Positions 1 to 9,416 of a DNA stretch of 64,000 bases are shown here, in pieces. Both the position numbers and the translations under genes were made by a program. The stretch is taken from contig JAJPES010000077.1 in the NCBI GenBank assembly GCA_021166725.1, forward strand, positions 1-64,000. The letters run 5' to 3'. The DNA is from Burkholderiaceae bacterium (GTDB lineage Bacteria; Pseudomonadota; Gammaproteobacteria; Burkholderiales; Burkholderiaceae_E). Under the pieces are notes generated by a model that saw nothing but the letters and a program-made list of their open reading frames with translations, ran no database searches and was not told the origin of the DNA. Position 1 is the stretch's first letter, and each line of letters opens with the position of its first letter.

Positions 1-16
1 GTCCTCTGCCCTGCGG

Positions 17-150
17 GTTCGAGCCAGAAAGCCGCGATGCGGCGTTGCCGAACCCGGTCGATAGCTACCGCTATCGACCGGAACCGGCGCCTTGCCTCGC
101 GGCTTTCTGGCTCGAACGCGACCCCTGTCCATAGTCCGACAGCCTCCTAG
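17..150. repeat. Nested palindromic repeat element downstream of paaK
   Basis: Outer arms of 20 bases (17-36 and 98-117) are perfect inverted copies. An inner 12-base stem (54-65 and 70-81) closes on the loop TACC. Between the stems lie CGGCGTTGC (40-48) and GCGCCTTGCC (87-96). Both words and the ATAGC/GCTAT tip recur at the same relative places in the palindrome at 9913-10079, whose outer arms are unrelated. A separate 17-base tag ending in CTAG (134-150) overlaps the paaK stop codon. The element probably folds in RNA and may end or protect the paaK transcript. That role is inference. Confidence 0.75.
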
Positions 151-1490
151 CCTTTCGGGCGCAGGTCGCGAACGCGAACCGCCTTGCCTTGCGAACGCGG
201 GATTTCGCCGGGCTTCTTCACCGAGACCGCGGTGGAGATGCCGATCATCGACTTGATGTGATGGCCGATCTGCTTGCCGATGCGCGCGTACTCGCTCTCC
301 GGCACGCCCGGTTGCGCCTCGGCCTCGACCGAGACGTTGTCCAGCGACCCGTGCCGCTCGACGACCAGCTGGTAGTGCGGTGCCACGTCGGGCAGGCCGA
401 CGAGCACGGCCTCGACCTGCGATGGATAGACGTTCACGCCGCGGATGATCAGCATGTCGTCGTTGCGCCCGGTGACGCGCAGGATGCGCACGTGCGTACG
501 TCCGCACTCGCAGGGCGCCTTCGTCAATCTGGTGATGTCGCGCGTGCGATAGCGGATCATCGGCAACGCCTGCTTGGTGAGCGTCGTGATGACGAGCTCG
601 CCGGCTTCACCCTCGGGCAGCGGCTGGCCGCTGTCGGGATCGATGACCTCGAACAGGAAGTGGTCCTCCCAGCCGTGCAGGCCGCTGCGCTGCTCGCACT
701 CGCAGGCCACGCCCGGGCCCATGATCTCCGACAGGCCGTAGATGTCCATCGCCTTCAGCCCCAGGCGCGCCTCGACTTCATGGCGCATGGCATCGCTCCA
801 CGGCTCGGCGCCGAAGATGCCGATCTGCAGCGGCCCCTTGGAAAGATCCACGCCCATCTTCTCGGCCACTTCCGCGATGGCCAGCGCGTACGACGGCGTC
901 GCGCACAACACGCGCGCCTTCAGGTCGACGATCAGTTGCACCTGCCGCTCGGTGGATCCGCCGGACACCGGCACCACCGCGCAACCCAGGCGCTCGGCGC
1001 CGTAATGCGCGCCCAGGCCGCCGGTGAACAGGCCGTAGCCGTAGGCGTTGTGCACGACGTCGCCCTTGCGCGCACCGGCGGCAGCGAAGGAGCGTGCGAC
1101 GAGATCGGACCAGTTCGACAGATCGCTCGTCGTGTACGCGACCACTGTCGGCTTGCCGGTGGTGCCCGACGACGCGTGCACGCGGGTGATCTCGGACAGC
1201 GGACGCGCCAGCATGCCGAACGGGTACTGGTCGCGCAGGTCGGTCTTCACGGTGAACGGCAGGTGCCGGACGTCGTCCAGCGAGGCGAGGCCGGCGGGGT
1301 CGATGCCGGCGGCGTCGAGACGCGCGCGATGCAGCGGTACGTTGTCGTAGGCGTTGCGCAGCGTCTCGCGCAGGCGGGCGAGCTGCAACTCGACCAGCCG
1401 CTCGCGCGGCATCGTCTCGGATTCTCCGTGCAGGTACGTGCCGGCACTCGGGGCATTGCGGGCTGCGTTCGCGATCGTCGTCACGGCCAT
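147..1490 (-). CDS. paaK: Phenylacetate-CoA ligase
   Basis: ATP-dependent cytoplasmic ligase of the AMP-forming superfamily that converts phenylacetate, or a close aromatic acid, to its CoA thioester, the entry step of the phenylacetate pathway. At 447 residues it is close to the usual PaaK length of about 430-440. The AMP-binding loop SSGTTGKPTVVAYT is intact near residue 108, followed by TPSYALAIAE, MIRYRTRDIT, and the C-terminal hinge GRNDDMLIIRGVNVYPSQ. It is the last gene of the livKHMGF cluster on the same strand, so the transporter probably feeds this enzyme. The stop codon lies in a repeated CTAG tag. The ring-epoxidation genes paaABCDE are not in the window. The assignment is firm, but phenylacetate rather than another aromatic acid is inferred. 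Confidence 0.93.
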   Translation of the reverse strand: MAVTTIANAARNAPSAGTYLHGESETMPRERLVELQLARLRETLRNAYDNVPLHRARLDAAGIDPAGLASLDDVRHLPFTVKTDLRDQYPFGMLARPLSEITRVHASSGTTGKPTVVAYTTSDLSNWSDLVARSFAAAGARKGDVVHNAYGYGLFTGGLGAHYGAERLGCAVVPVSGGSTERQVQLIVDLKARVLCATPSYALAIAEVAEKMGVDLSKGPLQIGIFGAEPWSDAMRHEVEARLGLKAMDIYGLSEIMGPGVACECEQRSGLHGWEDHFLFEVIDPDSGQPLPEGEAGELVITTLTKQALPMIRYRTRDITRLTKAPCECGRTHVRILRVTGRNDDMLIIRGVNVYPSQVEAVLVGLPDVAPHYQLVVERHGSLDNVSVEAEAQPGVPESEYARIGKQIGHHIKSMIGISTAVSVKKPGEIPRSQGKAVRVRDLRPKG

Positions 1491-1515
1491 CGGGAATCTC
1501 CTGTTCCGAATCGGT

Positions 1516-1656
1516 TCACATCCAGGCGAGGCCGGCCTTCGGCGCCTTGGCGTCCAGCCTCGCGATCGTGGTCTCGACGCCGACGACGAAGCGGTCGTGC
1601 CTGCCTCGGCACGTGCGCCTCGTCGCGGAAACGCCCCTGGCCCGCGAAGCCTTCAT
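1516..1656 (-). CDS. Possible 46-residue small ORF between livF and paaK
   Basis: A short frame with an ATG preceded by a weak purine stretch (GGAGCGGCGGCAG) fills most of the 188-base gap between livF and paaK. The product is basic and ends APKAGLAWM, with no recognised domain. It could be a real leader or small protein, a remnant of a lost gene, or chance in GC-rich DNA. No function is suggested. Confidence 0.2.
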   Translation of the reverse strand: MKASRARGVSATRRTCRGRHDRFVVGVETTIARLDAKAPKAGLAWM

Positions 1657-1678
1657 TGCTTTCTGCCGCCGCTCCGGG

Positions 1679-2372
<694 letters not shown>

Positions 2373-2380
<8 letters not shown>

Positions 2381-3152
2381 GCGCGACCTCTTCGGCGGCT
2401 GCACCGAGATAGGCCTCGATTACGCGCGGGTCGCAGCGCACTTCCTCTGCCGTGCCTTCGCACAGCTTGCTTCCGTAGTCGAGCACGACGATGCGATCGG
2501 ACACGCCCATCACCAGCTTCATGTTGTGCTCGACCAGCACGACGGTGGTGCCGTCACGCGCGAGTTGTCGAATGAGCGCGCCGATCTCCATCGACTCCGT
2601 CGGATTCAGGCCGGCGGCCGGCTCGTCGAGCAGCAGGAAACGGGGCGCGCCGGCGATCGCCCGGGCGATCTCGAGCCGCTTGAGTGCGCCGTAGGGCATC
2701 GAGTCGGCGCCCGCGTCGGCGTAGTCGGCCAGGCCGACGAAGCGCAGCAGTTGCAGCGCCTGCGCGCGGGAGTCGCGCTCGGCGCGCGCCAGCGACGGCG
2801 TGCGCAGCATCGTCGACCACAGCGAGCAGCGCTCGAGCAGGTGGCGCCCGGTCATCACGTTCTCGAGCGCCGTCATGTTCGCGAAGATCTGCAGGTTCTG
2901 GAACGTGCGGCCGATGCCTGCAGCGGCGAAGCCGTGCGCGGGGGCGCCGGTGAGGTCGCGCCCGTCGAAGAAGATGCGTCCGGCGCTCGGCCGGTATACG
3001 CCGGTGAGCAGGTTCAGCAGCGTGGTCTTGCCCGCGCCGTTCGGACCGATGATCGAATGAACGCTGCCCGCGGCGAGTTCGAAGGAAAGCTTCTGCACGG
3101 CGTGCACGCCGCCGAATTCCTTCGACAGGTTTTCGACGCGCAGCGTCGTCAT
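2373..3152 (-). CDS. livG: Branched-chain-type ABC transporter ATP-binding protein LivG
   Basis: Second ATPase subunit of the first Liv importer, 259 residues. It shows Walker A GPNGAGKTT, the LivG-typical GIGRTFQNLQIF stretch after it, and Walker B FLLLDEPAAGLNPTES. The signature region (MPYGALKRLEIARA) has YGALKR in place of LSGGQ, as is usual in LivG. The start MTTLRVENLSKEFGG overlaps the livM stop (ATGA), and the stop overlaps the livF start. A longer in-frame extension upstream is antisense-like noise inside livM and was not used. Confidence 0.92.
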
Positions 3153-4147
3153 CGGGGGTGGCGTCCGAAGCGCGCGGCCAGCGTCGGCACCGCTCCGCGC
3201 GGGAAGAAGATCATCGTGCCCATCATGATCGCGCCGAGCACGACCATTTCGTACTCCTTGACCACGGTGAGCGCCTGCGGCAGGACGGTGAGCACCGCGG
3301 CGCCGACCACGGCGCCGAAGGTGGATGCCATGCCGCCGAAGACGACCATCGTGACGAGTTCGACCGAGTGCATGAATGATGCCTTCGCCGGCGAGATGAA
3401 GCCGCTGTAGAAGGCGGTGAGTCCGCCGGCGGCGGCGGCGAACGCGGCCGACAGCACGAAGACCATGACTTTCTGGCCAGCGCTGTCGATGCCGACCACC
3501 TCGGCGGCGACTTCCGAGCCGTGCAACGCGCGCAGCGCACGCCCGCGCGGCGAGTCGATCAGGTTCAGCGCGAGCCAAACGGTGACGACGAGGCAGGCGC
3601 CGACCACCCAGTACCACATGCGCTCGCCCTTCACGGCGAAGCCGAAGACCGAGAACGACGGCACCGGCATGCCGTCGGGACCGCCGGTGATTCCGTCTTC
3701 GTTGGCGAGCACGATTGCGATGATGATGCCCAGCCCGAGCGTGGCCATTGCCAGGTAATTGCCCTTCAGGCGCAGGATCGGACGGCCGACCACGAAAGCC
3801 AGCAGCGACACGGCGGCGGTGGCGAGCACGAGTGCGGCGAACGGCGGCACACCCCAGTTCGCGGCGAGCAGCGCCGAGCCGTAGGCGCCCAGTCCGAAGA
3901 AGCCGGCGTGCCCGAGGCTGATCTGGCCGGCATAGCCGATCAGCAGGTTCAGGCCCACGCAGACGATCGCGTTCAGTCCGACGAGAATCGCGATGTCGTA
4001 GAAATAGTCGTTGGCCAACGCGAAGGGCAGCAGCGCGATGACCAGCGCGAGTACCATCAGCCCGCGCAGGCGGGGCGCGAAGCGGCTGCCGGCGGGCCGC
4101 GCAGCGGGCTCAGACCCGCTCGCTCTTGACTGCGCCAAGTATTCCAT
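3149..4147 (-). CDS. livM: Branched-chain-type ABC transporter permease LivM
   Basis: Inner-membrane permease of the first Liv importer, 332 residues with about eight to ten hydrophobic segments. The LivM fingerprint GYAGQISLGHAGFFGLGAY lies near residue 70, and the cytoplasmic coupling region SPRGRALRALHGSEVAAEVVG near residue 200. The N-terminal 30 residues are polar and overlap the 3' end of livH by 38 bases, so translation of the two permeases is probably coupled. A later start is possible but no better ribosome site was seen. Confidence 0.9.
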   Translation of the reverse strand: MEYLAQSRASGSEPAARPAGSRFAPRLRGLMVLALVIALLPFALANDYFYDIAILVGLNAIVCVGLNLLIGYAGQISLGHAGFFGLGAYGSALLAANWGVPPFAALVLATAAVSLLAFVVGRPILRLKGNYLAMATLGLGIIIAIVLANEDGITGGPDGMPVPSFSVFGFAVKGERMWYWVVGACLVVTVWLALNLIDSPRGRALRALHGSEVAAEVVGIDSAGQKVMVFVLSAAFAAAAGGLTAFYSGFISPAKASFMHSVELVTMVVFGGMASTFGAVVGAAVLTVLPQALTVVKEYEMVVLGAIMMGTMIFFPRGAVPTLAARFGRHPR

Positions 4148-4985
4148 CGGGGCGGAAGAAGAGGACGACGAGGATGAGCACGAACGCGAGAACGTCCTTG
4201 TACGCCGACGAGATGTAGCCGGCGCCCAGGCTTTCGAGCAAGCCGAGCAGCAATCCGCCGACGATCGCGCCGGGAAAGCTGCCGAGTCCGCCGAGGATCG
4301 CCGCGGCGAAGCCCTTCAGGCCGAGCATGATGCCGACCTCGTACGAGGTGAAGGTGATCGGCGCGATGAGCACGCCGGCGAGCGCGCCGAGACCTGCGGC
4401 CAGGCCGAAACTGGCGAACAGCACCTTCTTGATGTCGATGCCCACCAGTTGCGCCGCCAGCGGGTTGTACGACGTGGCGAGCATCGCCTTGCCGAGCACC
4501 GTACGGCGGAAGAACCACGAAAGCGCGATGACGACCGCCACCGTCGCGCCGAGCACCCAGAGGCTTTGCGGGACGATGGTGGCGCCGAGGAACGAGATCG
4601 GCGTGTCGCCCGACAGCGGAGCGAGCGCGTGGATGTTCTTGTCCCAGACGAGTTGCGCGACCCCGCGCAGGAAGATCGACGCGCCGATCGTGATGATGAT
4701 CAGCGTGACGATGTCGGCGTTCTTCGCGCGCCCGACGGCCAGGCGCTCGAGCGCCAGGCCGACGATCGCGGCGATTGCGACCGCGCCGAGGATCGCCACC
4801 GGCATCGGCATGCCGGTGGCGACCAGGGAGACGGCGCTCATGCCGCCGATCATCACGAATTCGCCTTGCGCGAAGTTGATGACGCGGCTGGCGTTGAAGA
4901 TGATCGAAAAACCGAGCGCGACGAGCGCGTAGATCGAACCGGCGGTCAGCCCGCTGGCGAGGAACTGTACTGCCTGGCCGCCCAT
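4110..4985 (-). CDS. livH: Branched-chain-type ABC transporter permease LivH
   Basis: Second inner-membrane permease of the first Liv importer, 291 residues and strongly hydrophobic. The family motif IIFNASRVINFAQGEFVMIG lies near residue 29 and GLKGFAAAILGGLGSFPGA near residue 224. It pairs with LivM to form the membrane channel. The start ATG lies 25 bases after the livK stop, with a GGGCGGA-like ribosome site. Order and spacing fit one livKHMGF transcript. Confidence 0.92.
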   Translation of the reverse strand: MGGQAVQFLASGLTAGSIYALVALGFSIIFNASRVINFAQGEFVMIGGMSAVSLVATGMPMPVAILGAVAIAAIVGLALERLAVGRAKNADIVTLIIITIGASIFLRGVAQLVWDKNIHALAPLSGDTPISFLGATIVPQSLWVLGATVAVVIALSWFFRRTVLGKAMLATSYNPLAAQLVGIDIKKVLFASFGLAAGLGALAGVLIAPITFTSYEVGIMLGLKGFAAAILGGLGSFPGAIVGGLLLGLLESLGAGYISSAYKDVLAFVLILVVLFFRPDGILGAVKSERV

Positions 4986-5010
4986 CTGCGCATTCCGCCC
5001 GGTGTTTCGA

Positions 5011-6189
5011 TCAGCGGTTGTTGTCGACCAGCGTCCAGTTGCCGTTGCGCACTTCCAGCATGCGGAAGGCGCTCAGGTCGAGACCCATGTGGTCGGTGGG
5101 CGACATGTTGAACAGCCCCCCGGTGCCCATCAGGCCCTTGGTCTTCTCGATCTCGTCGCGCACCTTCTCCTTGTCGGTGCTGCCGGCCCGCTTGATCGCC
5201 TCGACGACGATCATCAGGCCGTCATACGCGTGGCCGCCGAACGTGGAGACGTCGGACTTGTACTTCGCCTCGTAGTCGTGCTTGTACGCGGTGACGACCG
5301 GCTTCTGCGGGTCCTTGTCGGGCAGGATGTCGGCCACCAGCAGCGCGGCGGCGGGCAGGCGCACGCCTTCGGCCGCGTCGCCGGAGAGCTTGACGTACTC
5401 CTTCGAAGCCACGCCGTGCGACTGGTAGAACGGCAGCGACAGTCCGACCTGCTTGTAGTTCTTCGTGACGATCGCCGGACCCTGGCCGAAGCCGCAGTTC
5501 ATGACCGCCTGGACGCCGGGCGTGCCCTTGATCTTCGTGAGCTGCGCCGTCATGTCGGTGTCGGCCGCGCCGTAGCTCTCGTCGGCGACGATCTCGATGC
5601 CGTACTTCGGCGCCACCTTGATGCATTCGGCGCGCAGAGATTTGTCGAAGCCGCCCGCCCCGGAGATCAGCGCGAGCTTGCTGAGCTTGCGCTCGTTCAT
5701 GTCGGTGAAGATCTTCTCGCAGGCCATCCGGTCGGTGTGCGGCGTCTTGAACACCCACTTCTTCACCGGCTCGATGATGACGACCGCGCCCGCCAGCGAG
5801 ACGAACGGGATCTTGGCTTCCTCGACGAGCGGCACCGCGGCCATCGTTTCGCCGGTGCTCGTTCCGCCGATGATGACGTCGACCTTGTCCTGTTCGATCA
5901 GGCGCTTGGCGAAGGTGCGCGCTTTCTCGGCGCTGCCGCTGGAGTCGTAGGAAACCAGCTCGAGCTTGCGTCCGAGCACGCCGCCCTGCGAGTTGATGCG
6001 CTCGACGTACATGTCGAGCGTCTTCTGCTCGGGGTCGCCGAGGAACGACGCCGGACCGGTGACGGCCAGGAAGGCTCCGATCTTGATGGGTTCCTGCTGC
6101 GCGTAGGCGGTTCCGGCGGCCGCTACCGATGCCGCGAACACCGTAGCCGCGATCCGCGCAGCTGCACGGGTCTTGCCGATCGACTTCAT
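5011..6189 (-). CDS. livK: Periplasmic substrate-binding protein of the first Liv transporter
   Basis: Type I periplasmic binding protein that captures the ligand and delivers it to LivHM, 392 residues. A Sec signal peptide (MKSIGKTRAAARIAATVFAA onward) should be cleaved after AYA, before QQEPIKIG. Two lobes follow, with typical segments GVLGRKLELVSYD and GGHAYDGLMIVVEAIKRAG. The start was set at MKSIG because GGAGACGAGG sits directly upstream and because the signal peptide begins there. It is the first gene of the operon, and the 241-base gap to the divergent GNAT gene should hold its promoter. The link to paaK suggests an aromatic acid ligand. Confidence 0.9.
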   Translation of the reverse strand: MKSIGKTRAAARIAATVFAASVAAAGTAYAQQEPIKIGAFLAVTGPASFLGDPEQKTLDMYVERINSQGGVLGRKLELVSYDSSGSAEKARTFAKRLIEQDKVDVIIGGTSTGETMAAVPLVEEAKIPFVSLAGAVVIIEPVKKWVFKTPHTDRMACEKIFTDMNERKLSKLALISGAGGFDKSLRAECIKVAPKYGIEIVADESYGAADTDMTAQLTKIKGTPGVQAVMNCGFGQGPAIVTKNYKQVGLSLPFYQSHGVASKEYVKLSGDAAEGVRLPAAALLVADILPDKDPQKPVVTAYKHDYEAKYKSDVSTFGGHAYDGLMIVVEAIKRAGSTDKEKVRDEIEKTKGLMGTGGLFNMSPTDHMGLDLSAFRMLEVRNGNWTLVDNNR

Positions 6190-6430
6190 CCTCGTCTCCC
6201 TGTTGTTGACGCGTTCGAGAACCGTCTGGAGGTGCGGCGCCGCGTCGAAACCCTCGACCGTACCGCGGAGTGGCGTCCGCCGGGAAGACCCCGCCGGATT
6301 GCCGGTTCGTGACAACGTTCCGGATTCGCTCGTTCGAGGGCGCCCGACGAGCAAGCCCTCCCGACTTTCGGGTTATTCTGGTACTCCGATGCAGGTATTG
6401 AATTGATCTGCGTCACTTTTTGGGGAGCGC
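6190..6430. promoter_or_regulatory. Divergent intergenic region livK / GNAT
   Basis: This 241-base spacer separates divergently transcribed livK and the GNAT-Rrf2 pair and must carry both promoters. No confident -35/-10 pair or operator was resolved by eye. The Rrf2-type regulator encoded next door is the obvious candidate to bind here, which is inference. Confidence 0.4.
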
Positions 6431-7150
6431 ATGGCAAGAAGCCCGGCGAGCGCCAGCGGACGAAGAAAGACGGCGAGGGCGGCCAGCGCGAGGCGGCCTG
6501 CGAAACCGGCCGCGGCCAAGCGTGCGAAAACGTCCACGCCGTCGCTGCCCAGAGCCGCGAAGAAGCAGCAGGCGGGCTCGCGTGCTTCGCAACCGCGCGC
6601 AAGCGCAGCGCTTCCTGCGCGCGTGCCCGCCTCCATCGAAGCGACAGGCCCGGCGAGCGCATCGCCTGCCACGCCGGTTTCGATCCGCTCCGTGCGCCCG
6701 GCCGATCTCGCCCAGGTGATCGCGATCGACTCGATCGTCACCGGGCTGGAGAAGGCCGACTACTGGCGCGCGATCCATCGCCGCTACGGCGACGCCGAAC
6801 GTGCCGGCCGGCGCTTCCTCGTGGCCGAAGCCGACGGCCGAGTGGCCGGCTTCGTGATCGGCGAGGTGCGCGATTGGGAATTCGGTTCGCCGCCGTGCGG
6901 CTGGGTATTCGCGATCGACGTGCATCCGCAGTTTCGTCTCGCCGGTCTCGGTACCCGGCTGGTGAGCGCGATGGCCGACTGGTTCCGCGCCGAGGGTGTC
7001 GACACGATGCGCACGATACTCGCGCGCGACAACACGCTGATCCTGTCGTTCTTCCGCAGCCTGGGCATGACCACGGGACCGTTCATACCGCTCGAGATCG
7101 ACCTGCGGGGTTGCAACTTCTTTCCGATCGCTTCGGATCGCGTGCCATGA
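6431..7150 (+). CDS. GNAT-family N-acetyltransferase with Ala/Arg/Lys-rich N-terminus
   Basis: Acetyl-CoA-dependent acyltransferase of unknown acceptor, 239 residues. The first 80 or so residues are low-complexity Ala/Arg/Lys/Ser/Pro, resembling a flexible basic tail. The GNAT fold starts at VSIRSVRPADLAQVIAID. The acetyl-CoA motif A region is IDVHPQFRLAGLGTRLVSA, equivalent to the Q/R-x-x-G-x-G/A loop, and the fold continues through RTILARDNTLILSFFRSLGM. GGGGAG lies just upstream of the ATG. The stop overlaps the Rrf2 start (ATGA), so the two are co-translated. It may acylate a protein or small molecule of the adjacent catabolic route, which is inference. Confidence 0.8.
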   Translation: MARSPASASGRRKTARAASARRPAKPAAAKRAKTSTPSLPRAAKKQQAGSRASQPRASAALPARVPASIEATGPASASPATPVSIRSVRPADLAQVIAIDSIVTGLEKADYWRAIHRRYGDAERAGRRFLVAEADGRVAGFVIGEVRDWEFGSPPCGWVFAIDVHPQFRLAGLGTRLVSAMADWFRAEGVDTMRTILARDNTLILSFFRSLGMTTGPFIPLEIDLRGCNFFPIASDRVP

Positions 7151-7635
7151 GGCTGCAGAAGAACACGCTGCTCGCGCTCTACAGCGTGCTGGAGTTCGCC
7201 TTCGACCCGACGAGACACGTCTCGGCGTCGGAGATCGCGCAGAAATACGACGTCTCGCCGCATCACCTGGCGAAGGTGCTGTCGGAACTGGCGCGCTCGG
7301 GCTACGTCGAGTCGGTGCGCGGCGTCGGCGGCGGCTATCGCTTCGCGGCCAATGCGCGCCGCGTCACGTTGATGGACATCATCCTGCTGTTCGAGGACAT
7401 CGCTCCGACCGCGGCCGATCGGCGCGAACTCGGCGAGAGCACGCCGGTGGGGCAGGCGCTGGCGTCGGTGATGCTCGAAATCGACGAGATCGCCCAGGCG
7501 ACGTTGAGTTCGATCACGCTGGCGACGATGCTGCAATGGATCGAGCGCAACCGGCAGGCGCGAGACGCGCGCAAACCCCCTGCGCGATCGGCGGCGCGCG
7601 GTCCGTCGGGCGAGGCGATGAGCGAGGCGGGCTGA
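7147..7635 (+). CDS. Rrf2-family transcriptional regulator without cysteines
   Basis: Winged-helix DNA-binding protein of the Rrf2 family, 162 residues. The helix-turn-helix spans about residues 25-55 (SASEIAQKYDVSPHHLAKVL), and the family wing SVRGVGGGYRFA follows. Rrf2 sensors such as IscR and NsrR bind an Fe-S cluster through three cysteines in the dimerisation helix. This protein has none, so it probably senses a ligand or an interaction rather than a cluster. It overlaps the GNAT gene by four bases and faces the livK operon across a shared spacer, which makes it the likely regulator of that operon. Confidence 0.85.
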   Translation: MRLQKNTLLALYSVLEFAFDPTRHVSASEIAQKYDVSPHHLAKVLSELARSGYVESVRGVGGGYRFAANARRVTLMDIILLFEDIAPTAADRRELGESTPVGQALASVMLEIDEIAQATLSSITLATMLQWIERNRQARDARKPPARSAARGPSGEAMSEAG

Positions 7636-7664
7636 GCAACGTGTGCTGAGCCCCGCCGTCCGCT

Positions 7665-8561
7665 TCACACCGCGACGTCGGCGCGGATCGGCGGATGCGG
7701 CTCGTAGCCTTCGACGGCGAAATCGTCGATCGAGTATTCGTCGATGCTCGCCGGATGGCGCAGCAGGCGTAGCCGCGGCGCCGCGCGCGGGACCCGCGCA
7801 AGTTGCTCGCGCGCCTGCGCGAGATGGTTCAGGTACAGGTGCACGTCGCCTGCCATCCAGACGAATTCGCCGGGGCGCAGGCCCGCCTGCTGCGCGAGCA
7901 TCGCCTGCAGCGCGACCGTTCCGATCCAGTTGAACGGGGCGCCGAGCAGCAGGTCGCAGCTGCGCTGGAACATCAGGCAGTTCAGCCTGCCGTCGCTCGT
8001 GCAGTGGAACTGGTACACCATGTGGCACGGCGGCAGCGCCATCTCGTCGAGTTCGGCGACGTTCCACGCATGGAACAGCATGCGGCGACTCGACGGGTTC
8101 GTCTTCAGCGTGTTGAGCAGCGCTGCGATCTGGTCGTATTCGCGTCCATCGGGGCCGAGCCAACGGCGCCACTGCTTGCCGTAGACGGGTCCGAGTTCGC
8201 CCCAGGCGCGCGCGAAGGCTTCGTCGGCGACGATGCGCCGCTCGAACTCCTGCTGGTCGATCTCGTCGCCGGTTGCGCGGCGGTAGCGCGCGAGCGGCCA
8301 GTCGGTCCAGATGCGCACGTTCTGCTCGAGCAACGGGCGCAGGTTGGTTTCCCCGGTGAGAAACCAGAGCATTTCCTTGATCGCCGTCTTCCAGTAGACG
8401 CGCTTGGTCGTCAGGATCGGCGCTTCGCCGCGCGAGAGATCGAAGCGCGCCATCGCACCGAACACCGACAGCGTGCCGACGCCGGTGCGGTCGATGCGGC
8501 GGTCGCCGTCGGTCAGCACGCGCGACAGGAGATCCAGGTACTGCTGCTCCGGATGCGACAT
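7665..8561 (-). CDS. thyA: Thymidylate synthase ThyA
   Basis: Makes dTMP from dUMP using methylene-tetrahydrofolate in the cytoplasm. It has 298 residues, longer than the 264 of E. coli ThyA because of an insert (about 95-125) seen in many bacterial homologues. The catalytic cysteine is C179 in ALPPCHMVYQF. dUMP and folate residues are visible in RRMLFHAWN, CDLLLGAPFN and GDVHLYLNHLAQAREQ. The start MSHPEQQYLDLL was preferred to longer in-frame options. It lies seven bases after gspC on the same strand, so the two may be co-transcribed, an unusual pairing. Confidence 0.96.
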   Translation of the reverse strand: MSHPEQQYLDLLSRVLTDGDRRIDRTGVGTLSVFGAMARFDLSRGEAPILTTKRVYWKTAIKEMLWFLTGETNLRPLLEQNVRIWTDWPLARYRRATGDEIDQQEFERRIVADEAFARAWGELGPVYGKQWRRWLGPDGREYDQIAALLNTLKTNPSSRRMLFHAWNVAELDEMALPPCHMVYQFHCTSDGRLNCLMFQRSCDLLLGAPFNWIGTVALQAMLAQQAGLRPGEFVWMAGDVHLYLNHLAQAREQLARVPRAAPRLRLLRHPASIDEYSIDDFAVEGYEPHPPIRADVAV

Positions 8562-8568
8562 CGACTTC

Positions 8569-9339
8569 CTAGTTCGATGCGCCTTCGGCCGGTGCGTCGG
8601 CATTCGCCGGCGTGGCGAGGCTGCGCCCGCTGCTCGCCCGGATGCCGGAGAAACGTGGCGCGCCGGCAGGCGGCACGCCGCCCGGCGCGAGCGTTGCCGC
8701 CTCGATCGCGGGGTCGTCGGGCACGGCCGCTTCGCCTGCGCTTGCGGCATGCCGACCGGCGGCATCCGATGGAGCTGCGTCGCGCGGCGGGGGCGGCGAG
8801 GCGACCGGTGCCGCTGCCGCTGCCGCCGGCCTCGGCATGCCTGGCTCGAGCGCTGCCGTGCCCGCTGATGCATCGGCAGCCTGGGGTCCGCTCGACAGCA
8901 GCGCCACCGACGGGCGCTGCGGCGCCGGCAATTCGATGCGCACCCCCCTGCGCTCGAGCACGGCCATATCGGAGCGCACTTCGATCAGCCGCATCTCGTC
9001 GCCGATTTCGTCGCCGACGAGGAAGGCCTTCGCTGCAGCGGAATCGACGACGAGCACGGCACTGCCGCGTACCGGACTGGCCGCGACGCCGACGACGCGC
9101 ACATCGACCGGCGGGGGAATCGCCGACGGGGATTCGGAGGCGTTGCTGCCGAACAAGGCCTGCGCGGACCTCAGGTCGGGTACGGTCTGGGTGTCGACCA
9201 GCGAGCCGGCGGGAGCGATCGCGACCGGCGGTGCGAGCAGTTGCAGCGTCCAGTACGCGCAGGTGGCGCCGAGGGCGCCGAAGGCTGCGATCGCCGCGAT
9301 CGACGGTGCCCAGCGGCGCGACCGGAGCGTGCGTTTCAT
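8569..9339 (-). CDS. gspC: Type II secretion inner-membrane protein GspC-like
   Basis: Predicted bitopic inner-membrane protein, 256 residues. One transmembrane helix follows a basic N-terminus (about residues 10-35). The homology region VVGVAASPVRGSAVLVVDS to RRGVRIELPAPQ (about 80-140) is the GspC/PulC HR domain that contacts the secretin GspD periplasmic domain. The C-terminal 110 residues are Ala/Pro-rich with no PDZ or coiled-coil domain, as in Burkholderia-type GspC. It is divergent from gspG across 77 bases. No other gsp gene is present here, so it must work with components encoded elsewhere or be non-functional. Confidence 0.8.
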   Translation of the reverse strand: MKRTLRSRRWAPSIAAIAAFGALGATCAYWTLQLLAPPVAIAPAGSLVDTQTVPDLRSAQALFGSNASESPSAIPPPVDVRVVGVAASPVRGSAVLVVDSAAAKAFLVGDEIGDEMRLIEVRSDMAVLERRGVRIELPAPQRPSVALLSSGPQAADASAGTAALEPGMPRPAAAAAAPVASPPPPRDAAPSDAAGRHAASAGEAAVPDDPAIEAATLAPGGVPPAGAPRFSGIRASSGRSLATPANADAPAEGASN

Positions 9340-9416
9340 CGTGTGCAGGGGTCCGCGAGCGTGAGGTGCGCTGCTATCATAGCCCGAGTCTTCCGCCAGA
9401 AGCCCCGGGGGAGGGG

